NCBI RefSeq assembly: GCF_000422765.1
Contig: NZ_AUGR01000015.1
Location: 62,001 to 126,000 of the forward strand
DNA from: Neptunomonas japonica DSM 18939
GTDB lineage: Bacteria; Pseudomonadota; Gammaproteobacteria; Pseudomonadales; Balneatricaceae
Direction of reading: 5' to 3'
Length of the DNA stretch: 64,000 bases
Positions 54,186 to 62,353 of the stretch are shown one piece after another. The notes beneath the pieces are model-generated. The model was not told the origin of the DNA. It was given only the letters and a program-made list of their open reading frames with translations, and ran no database searches. The position numbers and the translations under genes are program-made. Every line of letters starts with the position of its first letter. Position 1 is the stretch's first letter.

Positions 54186-55856
54186 ATGGATAATACACGA
54201 GGGACTTGGATTCCTGCTGAGTTAAATCCGCAAGGTTACAACACCGTACTCGATGTGGTGGCCAGTGTGTGTCAGCGTTACGCCGAGCGTCCTGCTTTTA
54301 CTAGCTTTGGACGAACGCTCACGTATGCAGAGATGGATACATTAGCGGATGCTTTTGCTGTTTATCTCCAAGAAGAAACCGACCTTAAACCAGGTGACCG
54401 GCTCGCCATTCAGCTGCCTAATCTTATTCAATATCCTATTGTATTGTTTGGTGCATTACGTGCGGGTTTAGTCGTGGTTAATACCAACCCTCTATATACG
54501 CCACGTGAACTAGAGCATCAGTTTAATGATTCGGGTGCTAAAGCGCTGGTAATCCATGCCAGCATGGCACACAACGCTGAAAAAATTATTGATAAAACAC
54601 AAATCAAGCATGTGTTTGTTACCCAAGTAGGTGACTTGCATGGCTTTATTAAGCGTACGTTATTAAATAAAGCGATTAAGTACATCAAAAAAATGGAGCC
54701 TGACTATAACCTGCCGATGGAGACCTCTTTACGGGTTGCTTTATTAAGCCGTATTGGGAAAAAGCCGAAGGTAATTAGGGTACAAACAGAAGATATTGCT
54801 GTTCTTCAATACACTGGTGGGACTACAGGTGTATCTAAGGGAGCGGTGTTAACACACGCCAACCTAGTATCTAATATGTTGCAGGGCCGCGAGTTGATTA
54901 GCCAAGCTGATAGCAGCTGGTCTGATACGTCTATCGCGCCTTTACCGCTGTACCATATTTATGCTTTTACACTCTCTCAAATTGTTATGGAGGCGGGTGG
55001 TCATAGCGTATTGATTGCTAACCCAAGAGATATTCCAGGGTTTGTTAAAGAGATGAAGCGTTGGAACCTGACTAGCTTCATGGGATTGAATACTTTATTT
55101 GTTGCTCTGTGCAACAATAACGACTTTAAAGCACTGGATTTTAGCCATCTTAAAGTGACTATTTCTGGTGGTATGGCACTGACTAAGGCCGCTGCAGATC
55201 AATGGCAGAGCGTTACTGGCTGCGACATAATGGAAGGTTACGGGTTAACCGAAACGTCGCCTGCCGTTGCTATAAATCCGCCGGGTAAAGTGAGTATTGG
55301 CACAATCGGCTGGCCTTTAAAAGAAACAGATGTACGTATCATTGACGCCAAAGGTGCTGAAGCTGGCGTGGGTATAGCGGGTGAACTCTGCGTGAAAGGC
55401 CCTCAAGTAATGAAAGGTTATTGGCAAAGAGAGCGCGAGACGCAAGCGTGTTTTACCGACGATGGCTATCTTATTACGGGTGATGTTGCTATTCAGGAAG
55501 AAGATGGCCGGTTACGTATTGTTGATCGTGCTAAGGATATGATTATTGTTTCCGGATTTAATGTTTATCCGAACGAAATAGAGGATGTCGTAACGTCGCA
55601 TCCCGGTGTGCTTGAATGTGCGGCAATCGGTGTTAAAGATGAGCGTAGCGGCGAAGTGCCAAAATTGTTTGTAGTTAGAAAAAATATAGCACTAACCGAG
55701 AAAGAAGTGCTGAAGTGGTGCAAAGATAATTTAACTAACTACAAGGTGCCTAAATCGATAGTGTTTGTAGAAGACCTGCCAAAATCTAATGTTGGTAAAG
55801 TGTTGCGCCGAATGCTTAAAGATGACGACAGCACTGCACAGACTAATGTTGCCTGA
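54186..55856 (+). CDS. fadD: Long-chain fatty-acid-CoA ligase
   Basis: 556 residues of the AMP-forming ligase family. Activates fatty acids to acyl-CoA with ATP. Motifs are the P-loop-like YTGGTTGVSKGAVLTH, MEGYGLTETSP, the hinge GDVAIQEEDGRLRIVDRAKD and the C-terminal catalytic lysine in KSNVGKVLRR. FadD paralogues are common, so chain-length preference is open. Good GGGGC ribosome-binding site. DUF2889 follows 9 bp later. Confidence 0.93.
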   Translation: MDNTRGTWIPAELNPQGYNTVLDVVASVCQRYAERPAFTSFGRTLTYAEMDTLADAFAVYLQEETDLKPGDRLAIQLPNLIQYPIVLFGALRAGLVVVNTNPLYTPRELEHQFNDSGAKALVIHASMAHNAEKIIDKTQIKHVFVTQVGDLHGFIKRTLLNKAIKYIKKMEPDYNLPMETSLRVALLSRIGKKPKVIRVQTEDIAVLQYTGGTTGVSKGAVLTHANLVSNMLQGRELISQADSSWSDTSIAPLPLYHIYAFTLSQIVMEAGGHSVLIANPRDIPGFVKEMKRWNLTSFMGLNTLFVALCNNNDFKALDFSHLKVTISGGMALTKAAADQWQSVTGCDIMEGYGLTETSPAVAINPPGKVSIGTIGWPLKETDVRIIDAKGAEAGVGIAGELCVKGPQVMKGYWQRERETQACFTDDGYLITGDVAIQEEDGRLRIVDRAKDMIIVSGFNVYPNEIEDVVTSHPGVLECAAIGVKDERSGEVPKLFVVRKNIALTEKEVLKWCKDNLTNYKVPKSIVFVEDLPKSNVGKVLRRMLKDDDSTAQTNVA

Positions 55857-55865
55857 GGGAGCATT

Positions 55866-56420
55866 ATGCCTTTAACAAAACCGGTACGCCGTAAACATGC
55901 ACACCGCCGTGCCATTGTTTGTAATGGTTACGAGCGAGAAGATGGTCTGTGGGATGTTGAGGCTAAAATGAGTGATGTAAAAGCAGAAACAGTCGAAAAT
56001 CCCGAACGTGGTGGTTTTGTTTCTGCAGGCGAAGCGTTTCATGATATGGCGATTCGCTTTACGTTAGACCGTTCTTTATTCATTCACCATGTAGAAGCGG
56101 TAATTGATCAATCACCGTTCAAAATGTGCCCTGGAGCAGCTGGGGCTTTTAAGCAGTTGGAAGGTACTCGCATAGGCCCTGGTTGGCACCGTAAAGCTAA
56201 AGAGATGGTTGGTGGAGCAAAAGGGTGTACGCACTTACATGAGCTACTACCCATTCTAGCGACAACCGCAATCCAAAGCTTATGGCCGAGTATGGAAGAC
56301 GATGTGATGGATGCAGGAGCCAAAGTAATGTTGAATACGTGCCGAACATGGGCACAAGATAGTGATGTTGTTAAGCGTTATTTACCTGACCACTATAATG
56401 AAGAACCCTATATAGCCTAA
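55866..56420 (+). CDS. DUF2889 protein
   Basis: 184 residues of a conserved family of unknown function. Recognisable features are HRRAIVCNGYEREDGLWDVE, HDMAIRFTLDRSLFIHHVEA, the CPGAAGAFKQLEGTRIGPGW block and CTHLHELLP with conserved Cys and His. No membrane segment. It lies between fadD and a nitronate monooxygenase-like gene in one operon, which suggests a role in acyl-CoA or aromatic catabolism; that is inference. Confidence 0.8.
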   Translation: MPLTKPVRRKHAHRRAIVCNGYEREDGLWDVEAKMSDVKAETVENPERGGFVSAGEAFHDMAIRFTLDRSLFIHHVEAVIDQSPFKMCPGAAGAFKQLEGTRIGPGWHRKAKEMVGGAKGCTHLHELLPILATTAIQSLWPSMEDDVMDAGAKVMLNTCRTWAQDSDVVKRYLPDHYNEEPYIA

Positions 56421-56437
56421 TTTTTGGGAGAAAATTC

Positions 56438-57460
56438 ATGAGCCTTCCTACTTTCTTGCAGGGGCGTTTATCCTTGCCTCTGATTTGTGCGCCGATGTTT
56501 TTGGTATCAGGGCCTGATCTCGTAATAGAGGCATGTAAAGCGGGTGTTGTCGGTACTTTTCCCGCTTTAAACCGACGAACCAGTGAGGAGTTTGAATCTT
56601 GGTTGATCGAAATAACAACAGCTCTTGAGGCGTATACAGCACAAACAGGTAAACATGCGGCGCCATTTGGCGTTAATCTAATAGTGCATAAAAGTAACCC
56701 GCGCTTACAGGCTGATTTGGATATTTGTAAGCGACATCAGGTACCGCTGATTATCACCTCTTTGGGCGCTGTTCCTGATGTTGTTGAAGCGGTCCATTCT
56801 TATGGTGGTTTGGTATTTCATGATGTGGCGACGATTCGCCACGCAGAAAAAGCTGCCCAAGCAGGTGTCGATGGTTTGATCGCTGTTTGTGCCGGTGCTG
56901 GTGGTCATGCTGGAGTACTCAGTCCCTTTGCTTTTGTGAATGAAATTCGCACCTTCTATCAAGGCAGCGTTATCTTATCGGGTTGCTTATCAACGGGTAG
57001 AGATATTGCCACTGCACAAACTCTTGGTGCCGACTTAGCTTATATGGGCACGCGTTTTATCAACACAAAAGAGAGCTTAGCGGTGACAGAATATAAGCAG
57101 ATGATTGTTGATAGTAACGCGAAAGATATTGTTTATACGCCCGAAATATCAGGCATCCCCGCTAACTTTTTAAAGCCAAGTTTACAGTCCGCTGGGCTAA
57201 ATCCTGAGACTGGCAAGGCATTGAAAACTGATGATGCGGTGAGCGAGGCTGGCAGCAAAGAACTTAACCTTGGAGAAGAGTTGACTGCCCCTAAAGAGGG
57301 TGCGACTGCCTGGAAAAGCATCTGGTCAGCAGGGCAGGGGGTAGGCTCGATTAATAATGTGCCTAGTGTGGCAGAGTTACTGGTAGCACTGCATGAAGAG
57401 TATATCGATGCGACCGTGGATTACGCTCAGCGAAGCCGCGAATACGCATTGAAAATATAA
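56438..57460 (+). CDS. Nitronate monooxygenase-like flavoprotein
   Basis: 340 residues of the 2-nitropropane dioxygenase/NMO TIM-barrel family. FMN site motifs are APMFLVSGPDLVIEACKAG, FGVNLIVHKSN and the catalytic-histidine loop AGAGGHAG. IGTRFINTKESL-like MGTRFINTKES is also typical. Known enzymes oxidise nitronates, while others in lipid operons have unknown substrates or act as enoyl reductases (FabK type). Operon partner of DUF2889, fadD and the crotonase. Confidence 0.85.
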   Translation: MSLPTFLQGRLSLPLICAPMFLVSGPDLVIEACKAGVVGTFPALNRRTSEEFESWLIEITTALEAYTAQTGKHAAPFGVNLIVHKSNPRLQADLDICKRHQVPLIITSLGAVPDVVEAVHSYGGLVFHDVATIRHAEKAAQAGVDGLIAVCAGAGGHAGVLSPFAFVNEIRTFYQGSVILSGCLSTGRDIATAQTLGADLAYMGTRFINTKESLAVTEYKQMIVDSNAKDIVYTPEISGIPANFLKPSLQSAGLNPETGKALKTDDAVSEAGSKELNLGEELTAPKEGATAWKSIWSAGQGVGSINNVPSVAELLVALHEEYIDATVDYAQRSREYALKI

Positions 57461-57472
57461 GGAGGCAAAAGT

Positions 57473-58237
57473 ATGAGTAAGGTTGAGCATGTGTTGCAAC
57501 AGCAAGACGGTGCTGTATTGGTTTTGCAGATTAATCGCCCTGATAAGAAAAATGCACTGACATTAGATATGTATCAGGCGTTGATAGATGGACTGCTGCT
57601 TGCTGCAGAGGATGATGTCATTCGATGTGTACTGATATCAGGTAGCGCTGATTGCTTTACCTCGGGTAATGATATTTTAGACTTTATGGCCGCTTCGGTT
57701 GGCTCAGATAAAGCGGCATTACCCCTTAAGTTTTTGCAGACGATATCGACCTTTAGTAAACCTGTGATTGCCGCAGTGGCGGGTGATGCTGTAGGTATTG
57801 GCACCTCTATGCTTTTGCATTGCGATCTGGTTTATTGTACTAAAGATGCGCGTTTTCAGTTACCGTTTGCTCGTTTAGGTTTAGTGCCGGAAGGTGGTAC
57901 AAGCTTATTATTGCCACAACAGCTGGGGCACAGACTTGCATTTGAATTATTGGTTTTAGGGAGCCGTGTTAGTGGTGTTCGTGCTGCTGAACTTGGGTTG
58001 GTTAACAGTGCGCTAGATCACCCTTTGAGTGAAGCTAAAGCCGCTGCTGCTCAATTGGCAAATATGGCGCCTCAGGCAGTTAAACTCAGTAAAAACATGA
58101 TGAAAAGTCATCAACAAGCAACGCTACAAACAGTGCTGGTGGATGAGGTTGAGCAGTTTAAAGAGCGCTTGGCTTCAGCGGAAGCTAAAGAGGCATTCAG
58201 TGCCTTTATTGAAAAGCGTCAGCCAAACTTTAGCTAG
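57473..58237 (+). CDS. Crotonase family; enoyl-CoA isomerase-like rather than hydratase
   Basis: 254 residues with the crotonase fold: N-terminal LQINRPDKKNALT, oxyanion block SADCFTSGNDILDF and PVIAAVAGDAVGIG. Both canonical hydratase glutamates are changed: the first to serine in GIGTSMLL, the second to phenylalanine in LPFARLG. A glutamate does occur in LVPEGGTSLL, at the place used by delta3,delta2-enoyl-CoA isomerases (PEG[C/G][S/T]S). So isomerase activity is more likely than hydratase. Last gene of the operon, 12 bp after NMO. Confidence 0.85.
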   Translation: MSKVEHVLQQQDGAVLVLQINRPDKKNALTLDMYQALIDGLLLAAEDDVIRCVLISGSADCFTSGNDILDFMAASVGSDKAALPLKFLQTISTFSKPVIAAVAGDAVGIGTSMLLHCDLVYCTKDARFQLPFARLGLVPEGGTSLLLPQQLGHRLAFELLVLGSRVSGVRAAELGLVNSALDHPLSEAKAAAAQLANMAPQAVKLSKNMMKSHQQATLQTVLVDEVEQFKERLASAEAKEAFSAFIEKRQPNFS

Positions 58238-58308
58238 CTATGTGAGCCTAGATAGCTTGATAGTTAGGTAGCACTAAAGATGTTTTCAAAGAGAGTTATA
58301 GGAACTTG

Positions 58309-58326
58309 CTTTACGTTTACGTTAAG
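58309..58326. promoter_or_regulatory. Palindrome upstream of etfBA, LiuR-type operator candidate
   Basis: CTTTACGTTTACGTTAAG is an inverted repeat with 7 of 8 arm positions matching. The ACGT-N2-ACGT core recalls sites of LiuR (MerR family), a regulator of branched-chain amino-acid and acyl-CoA catabolism in gammaproteobacteria. Confidence 0.5.
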
Positions 58327-58463
58327 GTAATATAAATAACTGCTAAAAGACTAGGTGGTTTCCCTTGTATTTACGGGGTGATTTGCGAGAATAGTTCTAG
58401 TCGTCAGTAAAACAAGTGTTTTTAGTTATTGTGGCTTGGCGGTTTAGAATTATTGTTATTAAT

Positions 58464-58487
58464 ACCGTACGGTCTGGCGTTCAGACC
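58464..58487. promoter_or_regulatory. Second inverted repeats upstream of etfB
   Basis: A perfect 10-bp palindrome ACCGTACGGT (58464-58473) overlaps a GGTCTG-N5-CAGACC repeat (58471-58487). They lie 29-52 bp before the etfB start, so they may be an operator or leader hairpin. Confidence 0.4.
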
Positions 58488-58516
58488 ATCAAAAGAACAA
58501 CAAAAGCGAGGCTTGT

Positions 58517-59269
58517 ATGAAGATACTTGTCGCTGTAAAGCGCGTCATTGATTATAACGTCAAAGTACGTGTTAAAGCGGATAAAACGGATGTGGATCTA
58601 GCTAATGTAAAAATGGCTATGAACCCGTTCTGTGAAATTGCAGTTGAAGAAGCAGTTCGTCTAAAAGAGAAAGGTGTTGCCACTGAAGTTGTTGTTATCT
58701 CTATTGGTGCTAAACAGTGCCAAGAACAGATTCGTACAGCGTTAGCACTCGGTGCTGACCGTGGTATTCACGTAGAGACTGATACTGCTCCAGATTCTTT
58801 AAGTGTTGCTAAGTTGATGGCTAAAATTGTTGAAGAAGAGCAGCCTGGTTTGGTTATTCTTGGTAAACAAGCAATTGACTCTGATAACAATCAGACTGGA
58901 CAGATGCTAGCAGCCTTGCTGGATCGCCCACAGGCAACCTTTGCTTCTGAAGTCGTTGTTGATGGCGACAAGGTAAGTGTTAAGCGTGAAATCGATGGCG
59001 GTTTGCAGACTCTTGAGCTGGACTTGCCAGCCATTGTTACTACCGATCTACGTTTGAATGAGCCGCGTTACGCTTCATTGCCAAACATCATGAAAGCCAA
59101 GAAAAAACCACTGGATGTTAAAACGCCTGCTGACTTGGGTGTTGCCGTTGGTAGTAATATTACATTGGTTTCGGTTGAACCACCTGCTGAACGTAAAGCA
59201 GGCATTATAGTGGGCTCTGTTGCTGAGCTGGTCGATAAACTGAAGAATGAAGCGAAGGTATTGTCATGA
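58517..59269 (+). CDS. etfB: Electron-transfer flavoprotein subunit beta
   Basis: 250 residues. With EtfA it carries electrons from acyl-CoA dehydrogenases to ETF:ubiquinone oxidoreductase. It begins [20 protein letters not shown]. It has the AMP-binding region [20 protein letters not shown], the recognition helix [20 protein letters not shown] and an MKAKKKPLD tail. It overlaps etfA by ATGA. Two inverted repeats lie upstream. Confidence 0.97.
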   Translation: MKILVAVKRVIDYNVKVRVKADKTDVDLANVKMAMNPFCEIAVEEAVRLKEKGVATEVVVISIGAKQCQEQIRTALALGADRGIHVETDTAPDSLSVAKLMAKIVEEEQPGLVILGKQAIDSDNNQTGQMLAALLDRPQATFASEVVVDGDKVSVKREIDGGLQTLELDLPAIVTTDLRLNEPRYASLPNIMKAKKKPLDVKTPADLGVAVGSNITLVSVEPPAERKAGIIVGSVAELVDKLKNEAKVLS

Positions 59270-60195
59270 GTATTCTAGTTCTTGCAGAACATGATAACCA
59301 GGAGCTGAAACCGGCAACGTTAAACACAGTTGCAGCTGCTGTTAAAGTCGGTGGAGACATTGATATTCTGGTCGCTGGAAGTGGCTGTCAGGCTGTTGCT
59401 GAGCAAGCATCTAAAGTAGCAGGTGTACGCAGTGTACGTGTTGCAGATAATGCTGCTTATGAGAACCACTTAGCAGAGAACACCAGTAAATTGATGGTGT
59501 CTATCGCTGAAGGTTATACACACATCTTTGCATCTTCTACATCAGATGGTAAAAACATTTTACCCCGTGTGGCTGCATTACTCGATGTTAATCAGCTATC
59601 TGATATTTCAGCCGTTGTGAGTGCTGATACTTTCCAGCGTCCAATTTATGCGGGTAATGCTATTGCTACCGTTAAGTCTGCAGATGCTTTCAAAGTGGCT
59701 ACTGTGCGTGGTACAGCATTTGATCCTGTTGCTGCTGACGGTGGTAGCGCGACAATCGATACTATCGGTGAAGTGATTGCATCAGATAACTCACGCTACG
59801 TGAGTGCTGAACTGGCTAAATCTGATCGCCCTGAACTTACTGCTGCTTCGGTCGTTGTATCAGGTGGTCGTGGTATGGGTAATGGCGAAAACTTTGAGTT
59901 GCTATACAAGCTTGCAGATAAGCTAGGTGCGGCTGTTGGTGCATCGCGTGCTGCGGTTGATGCTGGCTTTGTACCTAACGATATGCAGGTTGGTCAAACC
60001 GGTAAAATGGTAGCTCCAGACCTGTACATTGCTGTTGGTATCTCTGGTGCGATTCAGCATTTGGCTGGTATGAAAGACTCAAAAATTATTGTTGCGATCA
60101 ACAAAGATGAAGAAGCGCCTATTTTCCAGGTAGCTGATTATGGCTTAGTTGCTGATCTGTTTGATGTGGTTCCTGAGTTGGAAGCTGCGCTGTAA
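59266..60195 (+). CDS. etfA: Electron-transfer flavoprotein subunit alpha
   Basis: 309 residues. The FAD-binding C-domain is clear: [40 protein letters not shown] and the tail [17 protein letters not shown]. Forms the heterodimer with EtfB. Ends 25 bp before a strong terminator. Confidence 0.97.
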   Translation: MSILVLAEHDNQELKPATLNTVAAAVKVGGDIDILVAGSGCQAVAEQASKVAGVRSVRVADNAAYENHLAENTSKLMVSIAEGYTHIFASSTSDGKNILPRVAALLDVNQLSDISAVVSADTFQRPIYAGNAIATVKSADAFKVATVRGTAFDPVAADGGSATIDTIGEVIASDNSRYVSAELAKSDRPELTAASVVVSGGRGMGNGENFELLYKLADKLGAAVGASRAAVDAGFVPNDMQVGQTGKMVAPDLYIAVGISGAIQHLAGMKDSKIIVAINKDEEAPIFQVADYGLVADLFDVVPELEAAL

Positions 60196-60220
60196 GCGGT
60201 AGTAACCGATAATAGAATCT

Positions 60221-60251
60221 AAAAAAGGGCTGCGATTGCAGCCCTTTTTTT
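60221..60251 (+). terminator. Terminator after etfBA
   Basis: A 13-bp AAAAAAGGGCTGC/GCAGCCCTTTTTT stem with a GATT loop. It may also serve the converging chemoreceptor gene, which ends at 60267. Confidence 0.95.
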
Positions 60252-60266
60252 GTCTGCCTTACTGCC

Positions 60267-61877
60267 TTAAAGATTAAAGCGTGATACCAGCCCGTTGAGA
60301 GCTTCACTCTTGCTTTCGAGGGAGCTAATCGCGTTTTGGTTTTCTTTCACAGCACAAGATGTCTCTTCTGAAAGATTAAAGATACGTTGAATATTCTCAC
60401 TTGTTTCGTTTGTGACTGCTGACTGCTGGGTTGATGCTTCAGCAATCTGTAGATTCAATCTGGAAATAGTGTCCATCTCGTCAGCGATTAGTTTAAGGGC
60501 GTTTTCAGCTTCAGATATTAAGCTGACAGATTCATTACTGCGCTCTTTGCTGGATGACATAACGCTTACGGCTTCTTCTGAACCTGTTTGCAGTTCTTCT
60601 ATCATCTCACGTATTTCTATAGTGCTTTGCTGGGTTCTACCTGCCAATGTGCGTACCTCATCAGCAACAACAGCAAAGCCGCGTCCTTGGTCACCTGCAC
60701 GCGCCGCTTCAATGGCTGCATTCAGTGCTAGCAGGTTGGTTTGTTCTGCTATATCACCAATAACACTGATAATCTCACCAATACGATCTGATTGGCTTTT
60801 GAGCTTGGATATGACGTTTGAGCCTTGTTCAACTTCGCTGGCAAGTTTCTGCATGCTGCTGGCTGAGCTTGAAAGTGCTTGGGCGCCATTGGTAAATTCG
60901 GTTTGAGCATGCTCTACAGCGGTCACTGCATCAGAGGTGTTATCGGCAACAGCATGTGCGGTATTTGCAAGCTCCTCCACTGCCGTTGCTAATAACTCCG
61001 TTTCATTTTTCTGCTGGTCTGTTCTGGCTGCGTTACCTTGAGCATTTTTATTAATATGACTAAGACCATCTTCTAAGTCGTTGGATACGCCGCGAATGTC
61101 TTCTATCAGTGTCGCCATATGGCTCATGAAGGTGTTGAGCTCTTCTGCTAATTTTGCAAACTCGTCATTCCCTTTTACGTCGAGACGCTTATTGAGATTT
61201 GTTTCACCCGTGGCTAGCCCGTGAATAGCGTGGTGTAGCTCGGAGAGTCGACTAACAATAAAGCGGTTAAGCCAGAATACGAGTATTAATCCGCCGCATA
61301 GTGCCAATAAGATAACGATAACCATATATAGCGTACTGTTTTCTTGTACTGCTTCAAACTCATCGGTTGTTTTGGTGATAATCAGCTGGTACTGCTCTTC
61401 AAGGGTTGTAAAACCATTGATAGCAGGAGAGTCTGATATTTTGACCGTGCTGTCGACTTCTTTGATGGTCGCCTTATTAGCAAATAACCCTTGTACTTGG
61501 TTAGCCGCTTGGCGGTATTGCTTGAGCGTCATTGCTATATTATTCAATGCGCTTGTTTCTATGTTATTGAGCTCAGGCACTGACCTGTATTGGTTGATGA
61601 GTGCGTTAATGGCGTCGTAGTTACTGACAACACGAGAGTAATATTTGGGTGTGCCGCGTAATACATAGTTTTTAAAATTATGAATCAACGCGCCATAGCC
61701 TACCTGCTGCCTGATTTGTAAAAGCAGTGTTTGCCTTGCCTGCGCTTGCTGCTGAAGTTTATTCCAGCTAGCGTCACTAGAAGATGACATCCAGCTTTGG
61801 ACGAAAAACATTGATGCGAATGCAACAATGGTACAGATGATTAACACAAAAAATCGGTGTTTAAGTGTTAGATGCAT
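60267..61877 (-). CDS. Methyl-accepting chemotaxis protein
   Basis: 536 residues: a membrane segment (about 10-30), a helical periplasmic sensor (about 35-185), a second segment (about 187-207), a HAMP domain and a signalling domain with [20 protein letters not shown] then [20 protein letters not shown]. The periplasmic part looks like a four-helix bundle ([19 protein letters not shown]), so ligand unknown. No CheR-binding tail. Converges with etfA. Confidence 0.93.
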   Translation of the reverse strand: MHLTLKHRFFVLIICTIVAFASMFFVQSWMSSSSDASWNKLQQQAQARQTLLLQIRQQVGYGALIHNFKNYVLRGTPKYYSRVVSNYDAINALINQYRSVPELNNIETSALNNIAMTLKQYRQAANQVQGLFANKATIKEVDSTVKISDSPAINGFTTLEEQYQLIITKTTDEFEAVQENSTLYMVIVILLALCGGLILVFWLNRFIVSRLSELHHAIHGLATGETNLNKRLDVKGNDEFAKLAEELNTFMSHMATLIEDIRGVSNDLEDGLSHINKNAQGNAARTDQQKNETELLATAVEELANTAHAVADNTSDAVTAVEHAQTEFTNGAQALSSSASSMQKLASEVEQGSNVISKLKSQSDRIGEIISVIGDIAEQTNLLALNAAIEAARAGDQGRGFAVVADEVRTLAGRTQQSTIEIREMIEELQTGSEEAVSVMSSSKERSNESVSLISEAENALKLIADEMDTISRLNLQIAEASTQQSAVTNETSENIQRIFNLSEETSCAVKENQNAISSLESKSEALNGLVSRFNL

Positions 61878-62353
61878 GTGGATATTCCTAAAGTATTGTC
61901 CAGAATTTAGCTAAATCTAGAAGTGGGCTAAATATAGGTGACGTCGTTAAAAAACGACAGTTGCAACATTAGGTTTTTACACAAAGAGTTCAAGCAATTG
62001 ATGCTGGTCAATTTTTGTACATTGTTGTTTTAGAGGGCGTGTATCAGGGAGGTAATTGATTACCCCATGCTTATAAAGCGAGTTATCCACAGTATTCTGG
62101 GATAACTTAATTATTCAGACAGAAGTGGAATGTGCTTTATAGTTGGGTGAGTAACAATGTTTTGAATTAAATTGTTACTTATGTATGAGAGTAATCCATT
62201 GGTATGGCGGCACTTGCAAGCAATATGAAGTGTAAAGTCAGTGATGCTGATTGAAACTGTCATTGTAACAAAATCACTAATAGCTAGACTAAACTTACTA
62301 AGCGACATAAGTCACAAAATAACAGTATATAACCTGACGTATGGAGTCATCCC
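61878..62353. other. Long control region between a chemoreceptor gene and fadB
   Basis: 476 bp without a convincing gene; the small minus-strand frame at 62111-62308 has no ribosome-binding site or family look. It contains three inverted repeats: GTCGTT-N4-AACGAC at 61943-61958, GGTAAT-TG-ATTACC at 62051-62064, and AGTTATCC-N11-GGATAACT at 62081-62107. A weak promoter-like pair lies at GCGACA (62302-62307) and TATATA (62326-62331), 23 bp before fadB. No match to the FadR or PsrA consensus was found. Confidence 0.5.

Noticed and set aside
62083-62091. TTATCCACA, a perfect DnaA box
   Set aside because: A single box of this degenerate 9-mer is expected about twice by chance in 64 kb on both strands. 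No second good box, AT-rich unwinding element or dnaA/gidA neighbours are present, so it is not an origin.
62111-62308. 65-residue minus-strand open frame before fadB
   Set aside because: No ribosome-binding site, no recognisable family, and it lies in a region with promoter-like repeats.
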